Shown: piece after piece, positions 1-7,281 of the stretch
Numbering within the stretch: position 1 is the first letter of the stretch
Layout: each line of letters opens with the position of its first letter
Assembly: GCA_964617375.1 (NCBI GenBank)
Contig: CAZTXQ010000051.1
Span: 1 to 20,929, forward strand
Source of the DNA: Firm-13 sp964617375
GTDB lineage: Bacteria > Bacillota > Clostridia > Saccharofermentanales > Saccharofermentanaceae
Reading direction: 5' to 3'
Length of the DNA: 20,929 nt
Made by a program: the position numbers and the translations under genes
The notes under the pieces: generated by a model
What the model was told of the DNA's origin: nothing
The model's input: only the letters and a program-made list of their open reading frames with translations
Database searches by the model: none

Positions 1-77
1 ACAACAACCTTGCTAAAACCTGCGCTGTATAAGCGCTCGCGGTGTTCTTCAAGGTCAGCGGGAAAAAGGAGATCAGC

Positions 78-1250
78 ATGTCAGCAGAGTCCTACCTCGT
101 GAGAGGCGTTTCACCGACAAAAGATGACGTAAAGAAGGCCGTTTCCACACAGTCCGGCGGAGTATTTCCCGGTGCATTCTGCAAAGTTGTCGAGGATATT
201 GCGGGAGATCCCGAATACTGCCTTGCGGTTCATGCCGACGGCGCCGGAACCAAATCATCTGCCGCATATCTGGAGTACCGGGAAACCGGCGATGTATCCT
301 GGTTCTCATCCCTCGCACAGGATTCCCTGGTTATGAACACGGATGACTTAGCCTGTATCGGAGCGACATCGGGTCTTAGCCTTTCGAACACAATCGGAAG
401 GAATGCGCATCGGGTTGACGGTGCCTGCATAGCGGCTGTCATCAACGGATACGACGCTGTCATTGCTAAGCTGCGCGGTCTCGGAATCGATATATCCATG
501 ACGGGCGGAGAGACCGCCGACGTCGGCGACCTTGTCCGTACGCTGATTGTGGACTCGACGCTTGTCGCCCGGATTAAGAGAGAGAATGTCGTGAATGCGG
601 CAGGAATCAAACCGGGATCGGTTATCGTCGGATTATCATCATCGGGTCAGGCGACGTATGAAGACCGTGAGAATTCCGGTATGTCGTCGAACGGTCTGAC
701 CGCCGCAAGGCATATGCTGCTCTCCAAATATTATCTCGAAAAGTATCCGGAATCCGTTTCCGAAACCATCCCGGCCGATAAGGCCTATTGCGGCAAGTTC
801 CGTCTCGGGGACAATCTTCCCGGAAGCGGCATGACGGTCGGAGAGGCAATTCTTTCGCCGACGCGCACGTATCTTCCCGTTGTCGTCAAGGTACTCGAAT
901 CCTACCGGTCTTCCATTTCGGGTATCATTCACTGTACGGGAGGCGGGCAGGCCAAGTGCCGTGATTTCGGCAGGAATATCCGCTATGTAAAGGATAATCT
1001 TTTCCCGTTTCCTCCGATTTTCAAAGCGATCTACGAGTCGGGCGAGATCCCGCTCAAAGAGATGTTTCAGGTCTTTAACGCCGGTCACCGCATGGAGTTC
1101 TACTGCGAACCGGAAGCGGCGCAGGGCATTATCGACATTGCGGCCGGTTTCCATATTGACGCCCGCATTGTGGGCCATACGGAAGCGCTGCCCGAAGGTT
1201 CCCGGAACGAGGTCGTTATCCGGTATGAAGGACAGGAATTCGTCTACTAA
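78..1250 (+). CDS. purM: Phosphoribosylformylglycinamidine cyclo-ligase (AIR synthase)
   Basis: A 390-residue protein of the AIR synthase family, which closes the imidazole ring of formylglycinamidine ribonucleotide with ATP in de novo purine synthesis, in the cytosol. Visible family motifs are DGAGTKS (about residues 54-60), MNTDDLACIGA (86-96) and TGGETADVGD (142-151), with a Gly-rich HCTGGGQAKC stretch in the C-terminal half. It matches the longer (about 390-residue) variant rather than the roughly 345-residue E. coli type. The reading frame is open from position 42, but I chose the ATG at 78 because AAGGAG sits 7 nt upstream and the conserved region begins soon after. No other pur gene is in view; the upstream neighbour lies outside the window. 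A strong terminator follows 29 nt after the stop, so this is the last gene of its transcript. Confidence 0.93.
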   Translation: MSAESYLVRGVSPTKDDVKKAVSTQSGGVFPGAFCKVVEDIAGDPEYCLAVHADGAGTKSSAAYLEYRETGDVSWFSSLAQDSLVMNTDDLACIGATSGLSLSNTIGRNAHRVDGACIAAVINGYDAVIAKLRGLGIDISMTGGETADVGDLVRTLIVDSTLVARIKRENVVNAAGIKPGSVIVGLSSSGQATYEDRENSGMSSNGLTAARHMLLSKYYLEKYPESVSETIPADKAYCGKFRLGDNLPGSGMTVGEAILSPTRTYLPVVVKVLESYRSSISGIIHCTGGGQAKCRDFGRNIRYVKDNLFPFPPIFKAIYESGEIPLKEMFQVFNAGHRMEFYCEPEAAQGIIDIAAGFHIDARIVGHTEALPEGSRNEVVIRYEGQEFVY

Positions 1251-1279
1251 ACAATCGTCTGATTATAAATGAGTAGAGG

Positions 1280-1312
1280 GGCTGTCTCAACGAACGATTG
1301 AGACAGCCTTTT
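1280..1312 (+). terminator. Intrinsic terminator after purM
   Basis: A perfect 11-bp stem, GGCTGTCTCAA (1280-1290) with TTGAGACAGCC (1298-1308), a 7-nt loop and a TTTT tail. Its outer arms, GGGGCTGTCT and AGACAGCCTTTT, recur in the terminator at 12633. Confidence 0.88.
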
Positions 1313-1458
1313 GTGTTTCTATTCTTTGAGTAAGAAGGTATATATCTACGGTCTTTCTGTCAGGCAATTGGGTAATACCCATAAGATCCGAAAATAAGTC
1401 GATTGCCGGTATTATCTCGCGCTTATGCGAGTTAACCTGGAATTAGGCACAGACGGAA

Positions 1459-1501
1459 GAATTCGGGCATGCTGATCACGTCGTATAAGCATGCGGAATT
1501 C
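1459..1501. repeat. Imperfect inverted repeat downstream of the TetR gene
   Basis: GAATTCGGGCATGCT (1459-1473) pairs with AGCATGCGGAATTC (1488-1501), with two extra bases in the left arm and a 14-nt loop. It lies just past the 3' end of the minus-strand tetR-like gene and could fold in its mRNA as an end structure, although the U tract beyond it is poor. The rest of 1313-1526 shows no gene. Confidence 0.5.
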
Positions 1502-1526
1502 CCTGCCCGACGCTGCTTCATCCTTA

Positions 1527-2105
1527 TTACCGTGCCTTGTTGAAGCCGGCCAAACGGGTATTGGTCTCGATCAGGAACTCCGCCATATAGCGGGCGGACT
1601 TCTTCATGTCATCGTCGAGCCATTTCTGGATAACGCCGATACACCCCGTGAGAATGAATGAATCTATATAATCGGCCTCGTCTTTCGGAAGACCCGCGCC
1701 GTGGGTCATGTCCATCAGGTTCTTGTCGTACACCAGATTCATGATCCGCTTCTGGAAATTGAGGTTGCCGCGTTCGCTTAAGAGAAGACGGCAGAGCTTT
1801 GCGTTCTCGCTTATATAATCGAAAATCTGCTCGACGAGATGAACCGGTGTCTGATCTGCCGATTTTTCGCGGTAATCATTGATGCATTCCTCGATATTCA
1901 GGAAAAGCTGTGCTTCGATCTTCTCCATCAGGTCATACGGATCCTGATAATGGGAGTAGAATGTCGCCCGGTTGATATCGGCCTTCTCACAGATCTCCTT
2001 AATCGAAATCTGCGCGATATCCTTCGTCTGCAGAAGGTCGAGAAAACTTTCGCGAATAACCATTTTTGTGTAGCGGACTCTGCGGTCACCTTTTTCGTTC
2101 TTCAT
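1527..2105 (-). CDS. TetR/AcrR-family transcriptional regulator
   Basis: A 192-residue DNA-binding repressor type protein. The N-terminal helix-turn-helix spans about residues 33-54 and contains SIKEICEKADINRATFYSHY, typical of TetR proteins. The C-terminal half is helical and hydrophobic and resembles the TetR_C_8 group (DhaS-like), where the effector pocket would be. The frame is open back to 2345, but the ATG at 2105 is preferred because GGAGAG lies 7 nt upstream and the HTH spacing is then normal. It is divergent from the exporter gene at 2330, with overlapping promoters and a palindrome between them. By the usual logic of this family it probably represses the exporter and itself; the ligand cannot be read from the sequence. 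Confidence 0.88.
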   Translation of the reverse strand: MKNEKGDRRVRYTKMVIRESFLDLLQTKDIAQISIKEICEKADINRATFYSHYQDPYDLMEKIEAQLFLNIEECINDYREKSADQTPVHLVEQIFDYISENAKLCRLLLSERGNLNFQKRIMNLVYDKNLMDMTHGAGLPKDEADYIDSFILTGCIGVIQKWLDDDMKKSARYMAEFLIETNTRLAGFNKAR

Positions 2106-2121
2106 AGTTATGCTCTCCGAA

Positions 2122-2180
2122 GGACAACAATTTTCGGGAAAATGCCGGTTATCTTGCAAAGCTACGAATGAGTGTTGTCC
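2122..2180 (-). promoter_or_regulatory. Structured leader of the TetR-type gene
   Basis: In the predicted 5' leader, GGACAACA (2122-2129) and TGTTGTCC (2173-2180) form a perfect 8-bp inverted repeat. Inside it ATTTTC-GG-GAAAAT (2130-2143) forms a second perfect one. On the minus-strand mRNA the structure ends only 3 nt before the ribosome site (2113-2118). It could affect translation; this is inference from pairing alone. Confidence 0.4.
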
Positions 2181-2208
2181 AAATGACATTTCGCAGCTGG
2201 TCTGATTA

Positions 2209-2258
2209 TTGACATCGTTTGACAAAATCAGAATACTAATAGTATGTTTGATTGTCAA
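2209..2258. promoter_or_regulatory. Overlapping divergent promoters with palindromic operator
   Basis: On the minus strand, TTGACA (2258-2253) and TATTCT (2235-2230) are spaced 17 nt, facing the TetR gene. On the plus strand, TTGACA occurs at 2209-2214 with AATACT 17 nt on, and again at 2219-2224 with TATGTT 18 nt on, facing the exporter gene. In the centre is ATACTA-A-TAGTAT (2233-2245), a perfect 6-bp dyad, flanked by matching arms TTGACA..ATCA and TGATTGTCAA. One bound repressor dimer would cover both promoters, so this is a good candidate TetR operator. Confidence 0.65.
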
Positions 2259-2329
2259 CATGGTGTTAGATAAAAGACATCGTGAAAATACAACAGAGCC
2301 TGATAAAGCAACGGCAGAAGGATGATCAT

Positions 2330-4423
2330 ATGAACCGGATATCACAAGGAATTCTAAAATACAAAAAGACCGTGGTCGCCCTCTTTCTGATACTCGCCGC
2401 AGTGTCCGCGATTATGTCGATGGGCGTAGGCGTCAATTACAAACTGGTCGATTATCTGCCGAAGGACTCGGAATCGACAAAGACAATCGAGATCCTGAAT
2501 GACGAATTCGGCGGAGCCCTTCCGAATGCGCGGGTTATGGTGACAAATGTCTCCGTTGCCGAGGCGCTTGAGATGAAGGATAAGCTTAAGGCGATCGACG
2601 GAGTGGGGGATGTAACCTGGCTCGACGACGCCATTGGCCGTGACACATTAAAGGATACTCCGATTGATTTTCTCGATCGTGACACGGTTAAAGCTTACTA
2701 TACCGACCGCAAGGCCCTCTTCACCGTTACGATCGAAAACGGAAGCGAATCCTCGGCGGTTGCCTCGATTCGCGCGCTGATCGACGCCGGCGGGAATACG
2801 GAGAATGCCGCCTCGGGAGACGCGGTCAATACGGCGGCCATGCAGGAGATGTCCGGTTCCGAAGTCACGAACGCGATGCTGATCCTGATACCGGTCATCC
2901 TCATTATCCTGTTTCTTACCACAACCTCGTGGATAGAACCCGTACTTTTCCTGTTGGCGATCGCGATTGCCGTCATCGTCAACATGGGAACCAATCTCTT
3001 TTTCGGAGAGATTTCATTCGTGACCAAGTCCGTAAGCCCGATTCTTCAGATGGCGGTATCCCTGGATTACGCGATCTTTCTTCTGCATAGCTTCCGGGAT
3101 TTCAGGAAAGTCATGAATCCGGAAGAGGCTATGGCCGCCGCCATGAAGAGGTCGTTCTCGGCCGTAGCCGCAAGTGCCGCCACAACGGTCGTCGGCTTCC
3201 TGGCGCTCATCTTTATGCGTTTTTCCGTGGGAAAAGATCTGGGTCTCGTCCTTATGAAAGGCGTTATCCTAAGCTTCCTCTCGGTTATGATATTCCTTCC
3301 CGCGATGACACTCCTTCTTTACCGGATCATAGACAAAACAAGTCACCGGCCGTTTCTTCCGCCTTTTGAAAAGGCCGGGAAAGTACTTCTTCGCATCAGT
3401 CTTCCGCTCCTGATCGCTGCGGTGATCATCGTGGTGCCCGCCTTTCTGGCGCAAAGCAAGACGACATACCTTTACGGAATGGACACGTCGGCATCTGCGA
3501 CAAGAGCCGGTATCGACGAAGGCAAGACTACTTCTGTTTTCGGAAAAGATAAACTTCTGGTCTTGCTGGTTCCCCGGGAATCGGCGGGAAGGGAGAAGGA
3601 GCTGTGTGATGCTCTTGCCGATATGCCGCACGTTACGAGCGTCGTCTCTTACGTGACGATGGTGGGAAGTGACATCCCGCCCGATTATCTGGACGACGGA
3701 ATCGTTTCCAATTTCTATTCGGAGCATTATTCAAGAATCCTGATCTATACCGATCTGGGCACGGAAGGTGAGGAAACTTTCTCCGCGGTTGCTGCCATAC
3801 GGGATACCGCGAAAACCTACTATCCGGCTTCCTATCTCGGCGGTTCGGGTGCGACCCTGACGGATATGCGAAATGTCGTGTCGACGGATAATCTTATTAT
3901 CAATATCGCGGCCATTGTCGGCATACTTATTGTTCTTTTAATTTCCTTTAAATCCCTGTCCATTCCCGTAATTCTGATTTTTACAATCGAGACGGCGATC
4001 TGGATCAACCTCTCCATGGGCTATTTTGCCGGCCTTTCCTATAACTTCATCGGCTTCCTCGTTATAAGTACCGTACAGCTCGGCGCTACGGTAGACTATG
4101 CGATCCTTCTGACCGACCACTATATGAGCAACAGGAAGATTATGAAGAAGAAAGAAGCGATCCTGAATACGCTCGCTATAAATCTTCCCGCCATACTGAC
4201 CTCTGCGGCGATCTTGTCGCTGGCAGGCCTCACACTGGCCATGACGTCCTCAAACTCTGTGGTTGCGGAACTCGGAACGCTTCTTGGGCGTGGAACTCTA
4301 TTGTCCTTTGTGATGGTAACATGCGCACTGCCTTCCCTTCTCCTGGTCACAGATAAGCTGATCCGGAAAACAACTCTGAAGAATGGATTTCTATTAAACG
4401 ATAAAAACAGTGCCTCGCTTTGA
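2330..4423 (+). CDS. MMPL/RND-family membrane exporter
   Basis: A 697-residue polytopic membrane protein with the two-fold layout of the MMPL/RND superfamily. Each half has one membrane helix (about 13-33; 352-375), a large extracytoplasmic domain (about 35-180; 376-520), then five helices (about 182-335; 522-675). Each half carries the superfamily's charged relay site in its fourth helix: SLDYAIFLLHSF with Asp246 and ATVDYAILLTDHY with Asp589. These proteins use the proton gradient to export lipids, drugs or peptides. I chose the ATG at 2330 over the GTG at 2282 because AGAAGGA lies 8 nt upstream and the first helix then follows properly. The next gene begins right after, so the two are probably one operon under the TetR-type regulator. 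The substrate is unknown. Confidence 0.88.
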   Translation: MNRISQGILKYKKTVVALFLILAAVSAIMSMGVGVNYKLVDYLPKDSESTKTIEILNDEFGGALPNARVMVTNVSVAEALEMKDKLKAIDGVGDVTWLDDAIGRDTLKDTPIDFLDRDTVKAYYTDRKALFTVTIENGSESSAVASIRALIDAGGNTENAASGDAVNTAAMQEMSGSEVTNAMLILIPVILIILFLTTTSWIEPVLFLLAIAIAVIVNMGTNLFFGEISFVTKSVSPILQMAVSLDYAIFLLHSFRDFRKVMNPEEAMAAAMKRSFSAVAASAATTVVGFLALIFMRFSVGKDLGLVLMKGVILSFLSVMIFLPAMTLLLYRIIDKTSHRPFLPPFEKAGKVLLRISLPLLIAAVIIVVPAFLAQSKTTYLYGMDTSASATRAGIDEGKTTSVFGKDKLLVLLVPRESAGREKELCDALADMPHVTSVVSYVTMVGSDIPPDYLDDGIVSNFYSEHYSRILIYTDLGTEGEETFSAVAAIRDTAKTYYPASYLGGSGATLTDMRNVVSTDNLIINIAAIVGILIVLLISFKSLSIPVILIFTIETAIWINLSMGYFAGLSYNFIGFLVISTVQLGATVDYAILLTDHYMSNRKIMKKKEAILNTLAINLPAILTSAAILSLAGLTLAMTSSNSVVAELGTLLGRGTLLSFVMVTCALPSLLLVTDKLIRKTTLKNGFLLNDKNSASL

Positions 4424-4461
4424 TGGGAAGCAGGCGACATAAAAAAGAAGAGGAAAACGAT

Positions 4462-6078
4462 ATGAAAAAGAAAAACATCCTTATTATGCTATCGTCCGTT
4501 GCATTGGCCGCAATTATGACCGGATCCTCTGTCCTTGCCGGACCCCCGGCCGGAGCAGATACGACTTCCGGTGTCATCCGGTATGCAGCAGACGGCGCTG
4601 CGGCCGCAACGGGAACCGGCCAGCCGTCTTCAAAGGAAGAGTCCGTTTACGGGATCCTGGGAGCGGACGGGACTGTTCAGAACCTCTATGCCGTGAACAG
4701 CTTCCCGGATGGAGGGACGGTCACGGATTACGGATCCTACAAAGATCTGATCAACTTGACGGGAGTCGAGAAGATCATACAGGAAGGGGACAAAATCACT
4801 ATATCCGGCGGGCCTGATGCCGTGCGGTATCAGGGTACTCTTACCGATCTTTCCCTGCCGTGGAAGATATCGATCACATATACACTTGATGATCAGGCGA
4901 TTCTTCCCGCGAACCTTGCGGGTAAAACCGGCCGCCTCTCCGTTCATCTTTCGGTAACACAAGGAGACGCGGCAAAGGAAGACTTTTACAATAGCTATGC
5001 CCTGCAGATGACCGTTGCACTGGATAACGACCTGTGCTCAAACGTGACATCCGAAGGATCTTCGGCAGTAGATGCGGGCGGCAAGAAGCAGCTCGTCTAC
5101 ACGATTCTTCCCGGAAAAGGCGCCGATATAACGATTACGGCAGACGTACACGACTTCGAGATGGACCCGGTCACGATCAACGGAATCCGAATGAATCTGG
5201 ATTTCTCCGTCGATACTTCGTCTTATACCGCGCAGATCAAAGACTTAAGTGATGCACTGTCCGAGCTCGATTCCGGCGCGGGCGACCTTCTGGAGGGACT
5301 CGATCAGCTCGCGTCCGGTATGACCGACTATGAAGCCGGCGTGAAAACATACAAGGACGGCGTCGACAAGCTTGCAGGCGGAGCAGCATCCCTGAAAGGC
5401 GGAGCGGACACTCTGAAAAGTGGAGTCGATCAGCTCGCCGCCGGGGGAGCCTCTCTGAACACCGGCGCCGCAGCCATCGAAAAGAGTACCTTTGATCAGA
5501 TCAATGCGCAGCTTGCCGGAATGGGATTAGGTCTTCCGGTTCTGACGCGCGAAAATTATGCCGAAGTACTTATGAACCTGCCCGATCTCGCCTCCATAAA
5601 AAGTCAGCTGGATCAGACGATCGCATTTACCGACGGAGTTCAGCAGTACACGCAGTCGGTAAGCCAGCTTTCGAACGGCGCGGGACAAATCTCCGAAGGC
5701 GCCGGCAGCCTCGCCGAAGGTGTGACCTCGCTTTCGAACGGCGCACAGGCCCTCTACGAGTCTGCGGATAAGCTGAACGACGCCGTGACCAAGGTGCGCG
5801 ACGGCATGAAGGATTACAAAGACGGGACGGCGCAGCTCTCCGATGAGACATCGGATATGGACACCAAGATCGATGAACAGATCGATGAAATTCTCGGGTC
5901 TATTCTTGGACAGGAAATGGCACCGGGATCCTTTGTATCCGCGAAAAACACCGATGTGCTTGCCGTGCAGTTTCTGATGAAGACGGAAGCGATCCGCGTT
6001 CCGGAGGTAAAAGAAACCGCAGCCGTCGCAGCGGAACCGTCCTTCTGGGACCGTATTACCGCGCTTTTCGAGTTCTGA
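4462..6078 (+). CDS. Secreted heptad-repeat (xxxLxxG) protein, exporter partner
   Basis: A 538-residue protein with a signal peptide (MKKKN then a hydrophobic stretch ending SSVLAG near residue 27). Residues about 60-250 look beta-rich. Residues about 262-340 and 400-465 are built of seven-residue units with Leu and Gly, such as LASGMTDYEAG, LAGGAASLKGG and LSNGAGQISEG, as in YhgE/Pip and other xxxLxxG proteins, which form long helical rods. Unlike YhgE, no C-terminal membrane helices are visible; it ends in a short amphipathic FWDRITALFEF. ATG at 4462 has GAAGAGG 8 nt upstream; the in-frame ATG at 4423 overlaps the exporter stop (TGATG) but lacks a good ribosome site. Its place behind an MMPL gene suggests an extracytoplasmic partner of that exporter (inference). 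Confidence 0.8.
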   Translation: MKKKNILIMLSSVALAAIMTGSSVLAGPPAGADTTSGVIRYAADGAAAATGTGQPSSKEESVYGILGADGTVQNLYAVNSFPDGGTVTDYGSYKDLINLTGVEKIIQEGDKITISGGPDAVRYQGTLTDLSLPWKISITYTLDDQAILPANLAGKTGRLSVHLSVTQGDAAKEDFYNSYALQMTVALDNDLCSNVTSEGSSAVDAGGKKQLVYTILPGKGADITITADVHDFEMDPVTINGIRMNLDFSVDTSSYTAQIKDLSDALSELDSGAGDLLEGLDQLASGMTDYEAGVKTYKDGVDKLAGGAASLKGGADTLKSGVDQLAAGGASLNTGAAAIEKSTFDQINAQLAGMGLGLPVLTRENYAEVLMNLPDLASIKSQLDQTIAFTDGVQQYTQSVSQLSNGAGQISEGAGSLAEGVTSLSNGAQALYESADKLNDAVTKVRDGMKDYKDGTAQLSDETSDMDTKIDEQIDEILGSILGQEMAPGSFVSAKNTDVLAVQFLMKTEAIRVPEVKETAAVAAEPSFWDRITALFEF

Positions 6079-6145
6079 TCCGGGCCGGATGGAGAATCTT
6101 AGGAAAATCTTAGGACCGCTTGACGGGCTTTGAGAAAATTTTCTA

Positions 6146-6174
6146 TTGACAGGATGAAAACCGCTCGATATAAT
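6146..6174 (+). promoter_or_regulatory. Consensus promoter for tRNA-Lys
   Basis: TTGACA (6146-6151) and TATAAT (6169-6174) are separated by exactly 17 nt, a full sigma-70/SigA consensus. The tRNA starts about 65 nt past the expected start point. Such strength fits a stable RNA gene. Confidence 0.88.
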
Positions 6175-6246
6175 AATCACTGTTCGCTGAACGGATTGCC
6201 GCTTACAGCTACGGCACATAAGAGGTACCCGATCAGCACGTGATGC

Positions 6247-6322
6247 GCGCCTTTAGCTCAGATGGTAGAGCAACTGACTCTTAATCAGTGGGCCCCGGGT
6301 TCGAGTCCCTGAAGGCGCACCA
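6247..6322 (+). tRNA. tRNA-Lys (anticodon CUU)
   Basis: A 76-nt cloverleaf. The acceptor stem GCGCCTT pairs with AAGGCGC, followed by discriminator A and an encoded CCA. The D arm is GCTC/GAGC, and the anticodon stem ACTGA/TCAGT encloses loop CTCTTAA with anticodon CTT, which reads AAG lysine codons. The T loop is TTCGAGT. The T stem CCGGG/CCCTG has one C-U mismatch at its second pair (usually G-U or G-C in this tRNA). It stands alone between its own promoter and terminator. Confidence 0.95.
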
Positions 6323-6332
6323 ACAACGAAGA

Positions 6333-6364
6333 CCCCGACAGTTTTTGGACTGCCGGGGTTTTTT
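6333..6364 (+). terminator. Intrinsic terminator after tRNA-Lys
   Basis: CCCCGACAGT pairs with ACTGCCGGGG (one A-C mismatch) around a TTTTGG loop, followed by six T. It starts 10 nt after the tRNA CCA end. Confidence 0.9.
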
Positions 6365-6409
6365 ATTGTTATTGGGATAATTCCTTCGGCATACATCGTT
6401 AAGATCGGA

Positions 6410-7054
6410 CTATTTATCGATTTTTATGGGGAACTTGATCTTCAGCATATCCGTAACCAATGTGTTGATTAGTTCGTTTGACTCCATTACGCCTTTGATT
6501 ACTTCGGGATCTTCTCCGGAACCGACGCGGTTTGATAATATCGTCTTGATTTCGGGAGCGTGCTTCTTGATATAACGCATATATACTTTGGCTTCGTCTT
6601 TCATTTCCTGTTTTCTGTAGGTTGAAGAAATTACGAATGGAAACCAGAGATCATCGGGATAGATATCCAGGAGCACTATATAATCGTCTCTGGCCGCGTC
6701 ATAGTCCTCATATTTTTTATAGTAATCAGCCCGCCCCAATAAATACTTGCCGTCGTTGTAATGCCGCTCGATCATTTTATTCAGGACGAGAATATACGGG
6801 GAGCTGAAAGCGCCGTATTTCAGATCATCCGTCTGTGCCCGATAATATTCGACAACCGTCTCGAAAAAGCCATGCGGAGAAGTTCTTTTTCCTGCCATGT
6901 ATCTACGAAATAGTTGTAAACGGTGTTTTTTGTCTTGCCATTTTTCGGTATAAAGAAAAATATCGGATAAATAAAATTCATAGATAAACTCCTTGTGTTT
7001 ATGAATAATAGCATCCATAACAAGATTGCATAAATTATTATTAATTATATTCAT
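6410..7054 (-). CDS. Hypothetical AT-rich helical (TPR-like) protein
   Basis: A 214-residue protein that I do not recognise. There is no signal peptide or membrane helix. The middle, about residues 95-165, is helical with paired helices resembling tetratricopeptide units, for example GRADYYKKYEDYDAARDDY followed by YRKQEMKDEAKVYMRYI. It is rich in Lys, Tyr, Ile and Asn, and its DNA is clearly more AT-rich than its neighbours. The start is uncertain: the ATG at 7054 has no convincing ribosome site, nor has the in-frame ATG at 7018. It lies head-on to the tRNA-Lys terminator and is divergent from the protease gene. AT-rich make-up next to a tRNA hints at acquisition by transfer. A TPR-type adaptor role is only a guess. 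Confidence 0.6.
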   Translation of the reverse strand: MNIINNNLCNLVMDAIIHKHKEFIYEFYLSDIFLYTEKWQDKKHRLQLFRRYMAGKRTSPHGFFETVVEYYRAQTDDLKYGAFSSPYILVLNKMIERHYNDGKYLLGRADYYKKYEDYDAARDDYIVLLDIYPDDLWFPFVISSTYRKQEMKDEAKVYMRYIKKHAPEIKTILSNRVGSGEDPEVIKGVMESNELINTLVTDMLKIKFPIKIDK

Positions 7055-7193
7055 TCCGGGGTAGTAATAAAATAGGCGTAGACTTCTTCGTAAAAAAATG
7101 TATTAGCAAATGGTCCGGATTTTCAAAAACAACTTGTTGTTATTATTCTTTGCCAATTTTTTCGAAAAAAGGAAAACTCCGATCAATTAGGAC

Positions 7194-7219
7194 TATAATA
7201 TTTTTATAAGCTTGCTTAT
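7194..7219 (+). promoter_or_regulatory. Candidate promoter -10 box and palindrome upstream of protease
   Basis: TATAAT at 7194-7199 has no clear -35 box 17 nt upstream. Just downstream, ATAAGC-TT-GCTTAT (7206-7219) is a perfect dyad at the likely start point, which could be a regulator site. The intergenic stretch 7055-7281 is AT-rich and shows no gene. Confidence 0.4.
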
Positions 7220-7281
7220 GAAAAACTTTGGGTTTATTTCCTCGTATATAAACGCGCGCGGAAGTAACGGGAGGATGTTAT

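Noticed and set aside
639..1178. Minus-strand open frame opposite purM
   Set aside because: Overlaps a complete purM with conserved motifs; no independent support.
4423..4461. ATG at 4423 overlapping the exporter stop as start of the heptad protein
   Set aside because: Would put a very charged stretch before the signal peptide; the ATG at 4462 has a better ribosome site.
5527..6219. Minus-strand open frame (230 codons) opposite the heptad protein
   Set aside because: Shadow of the repeat-rich coding strand; it also runs through the tRNA promoter.
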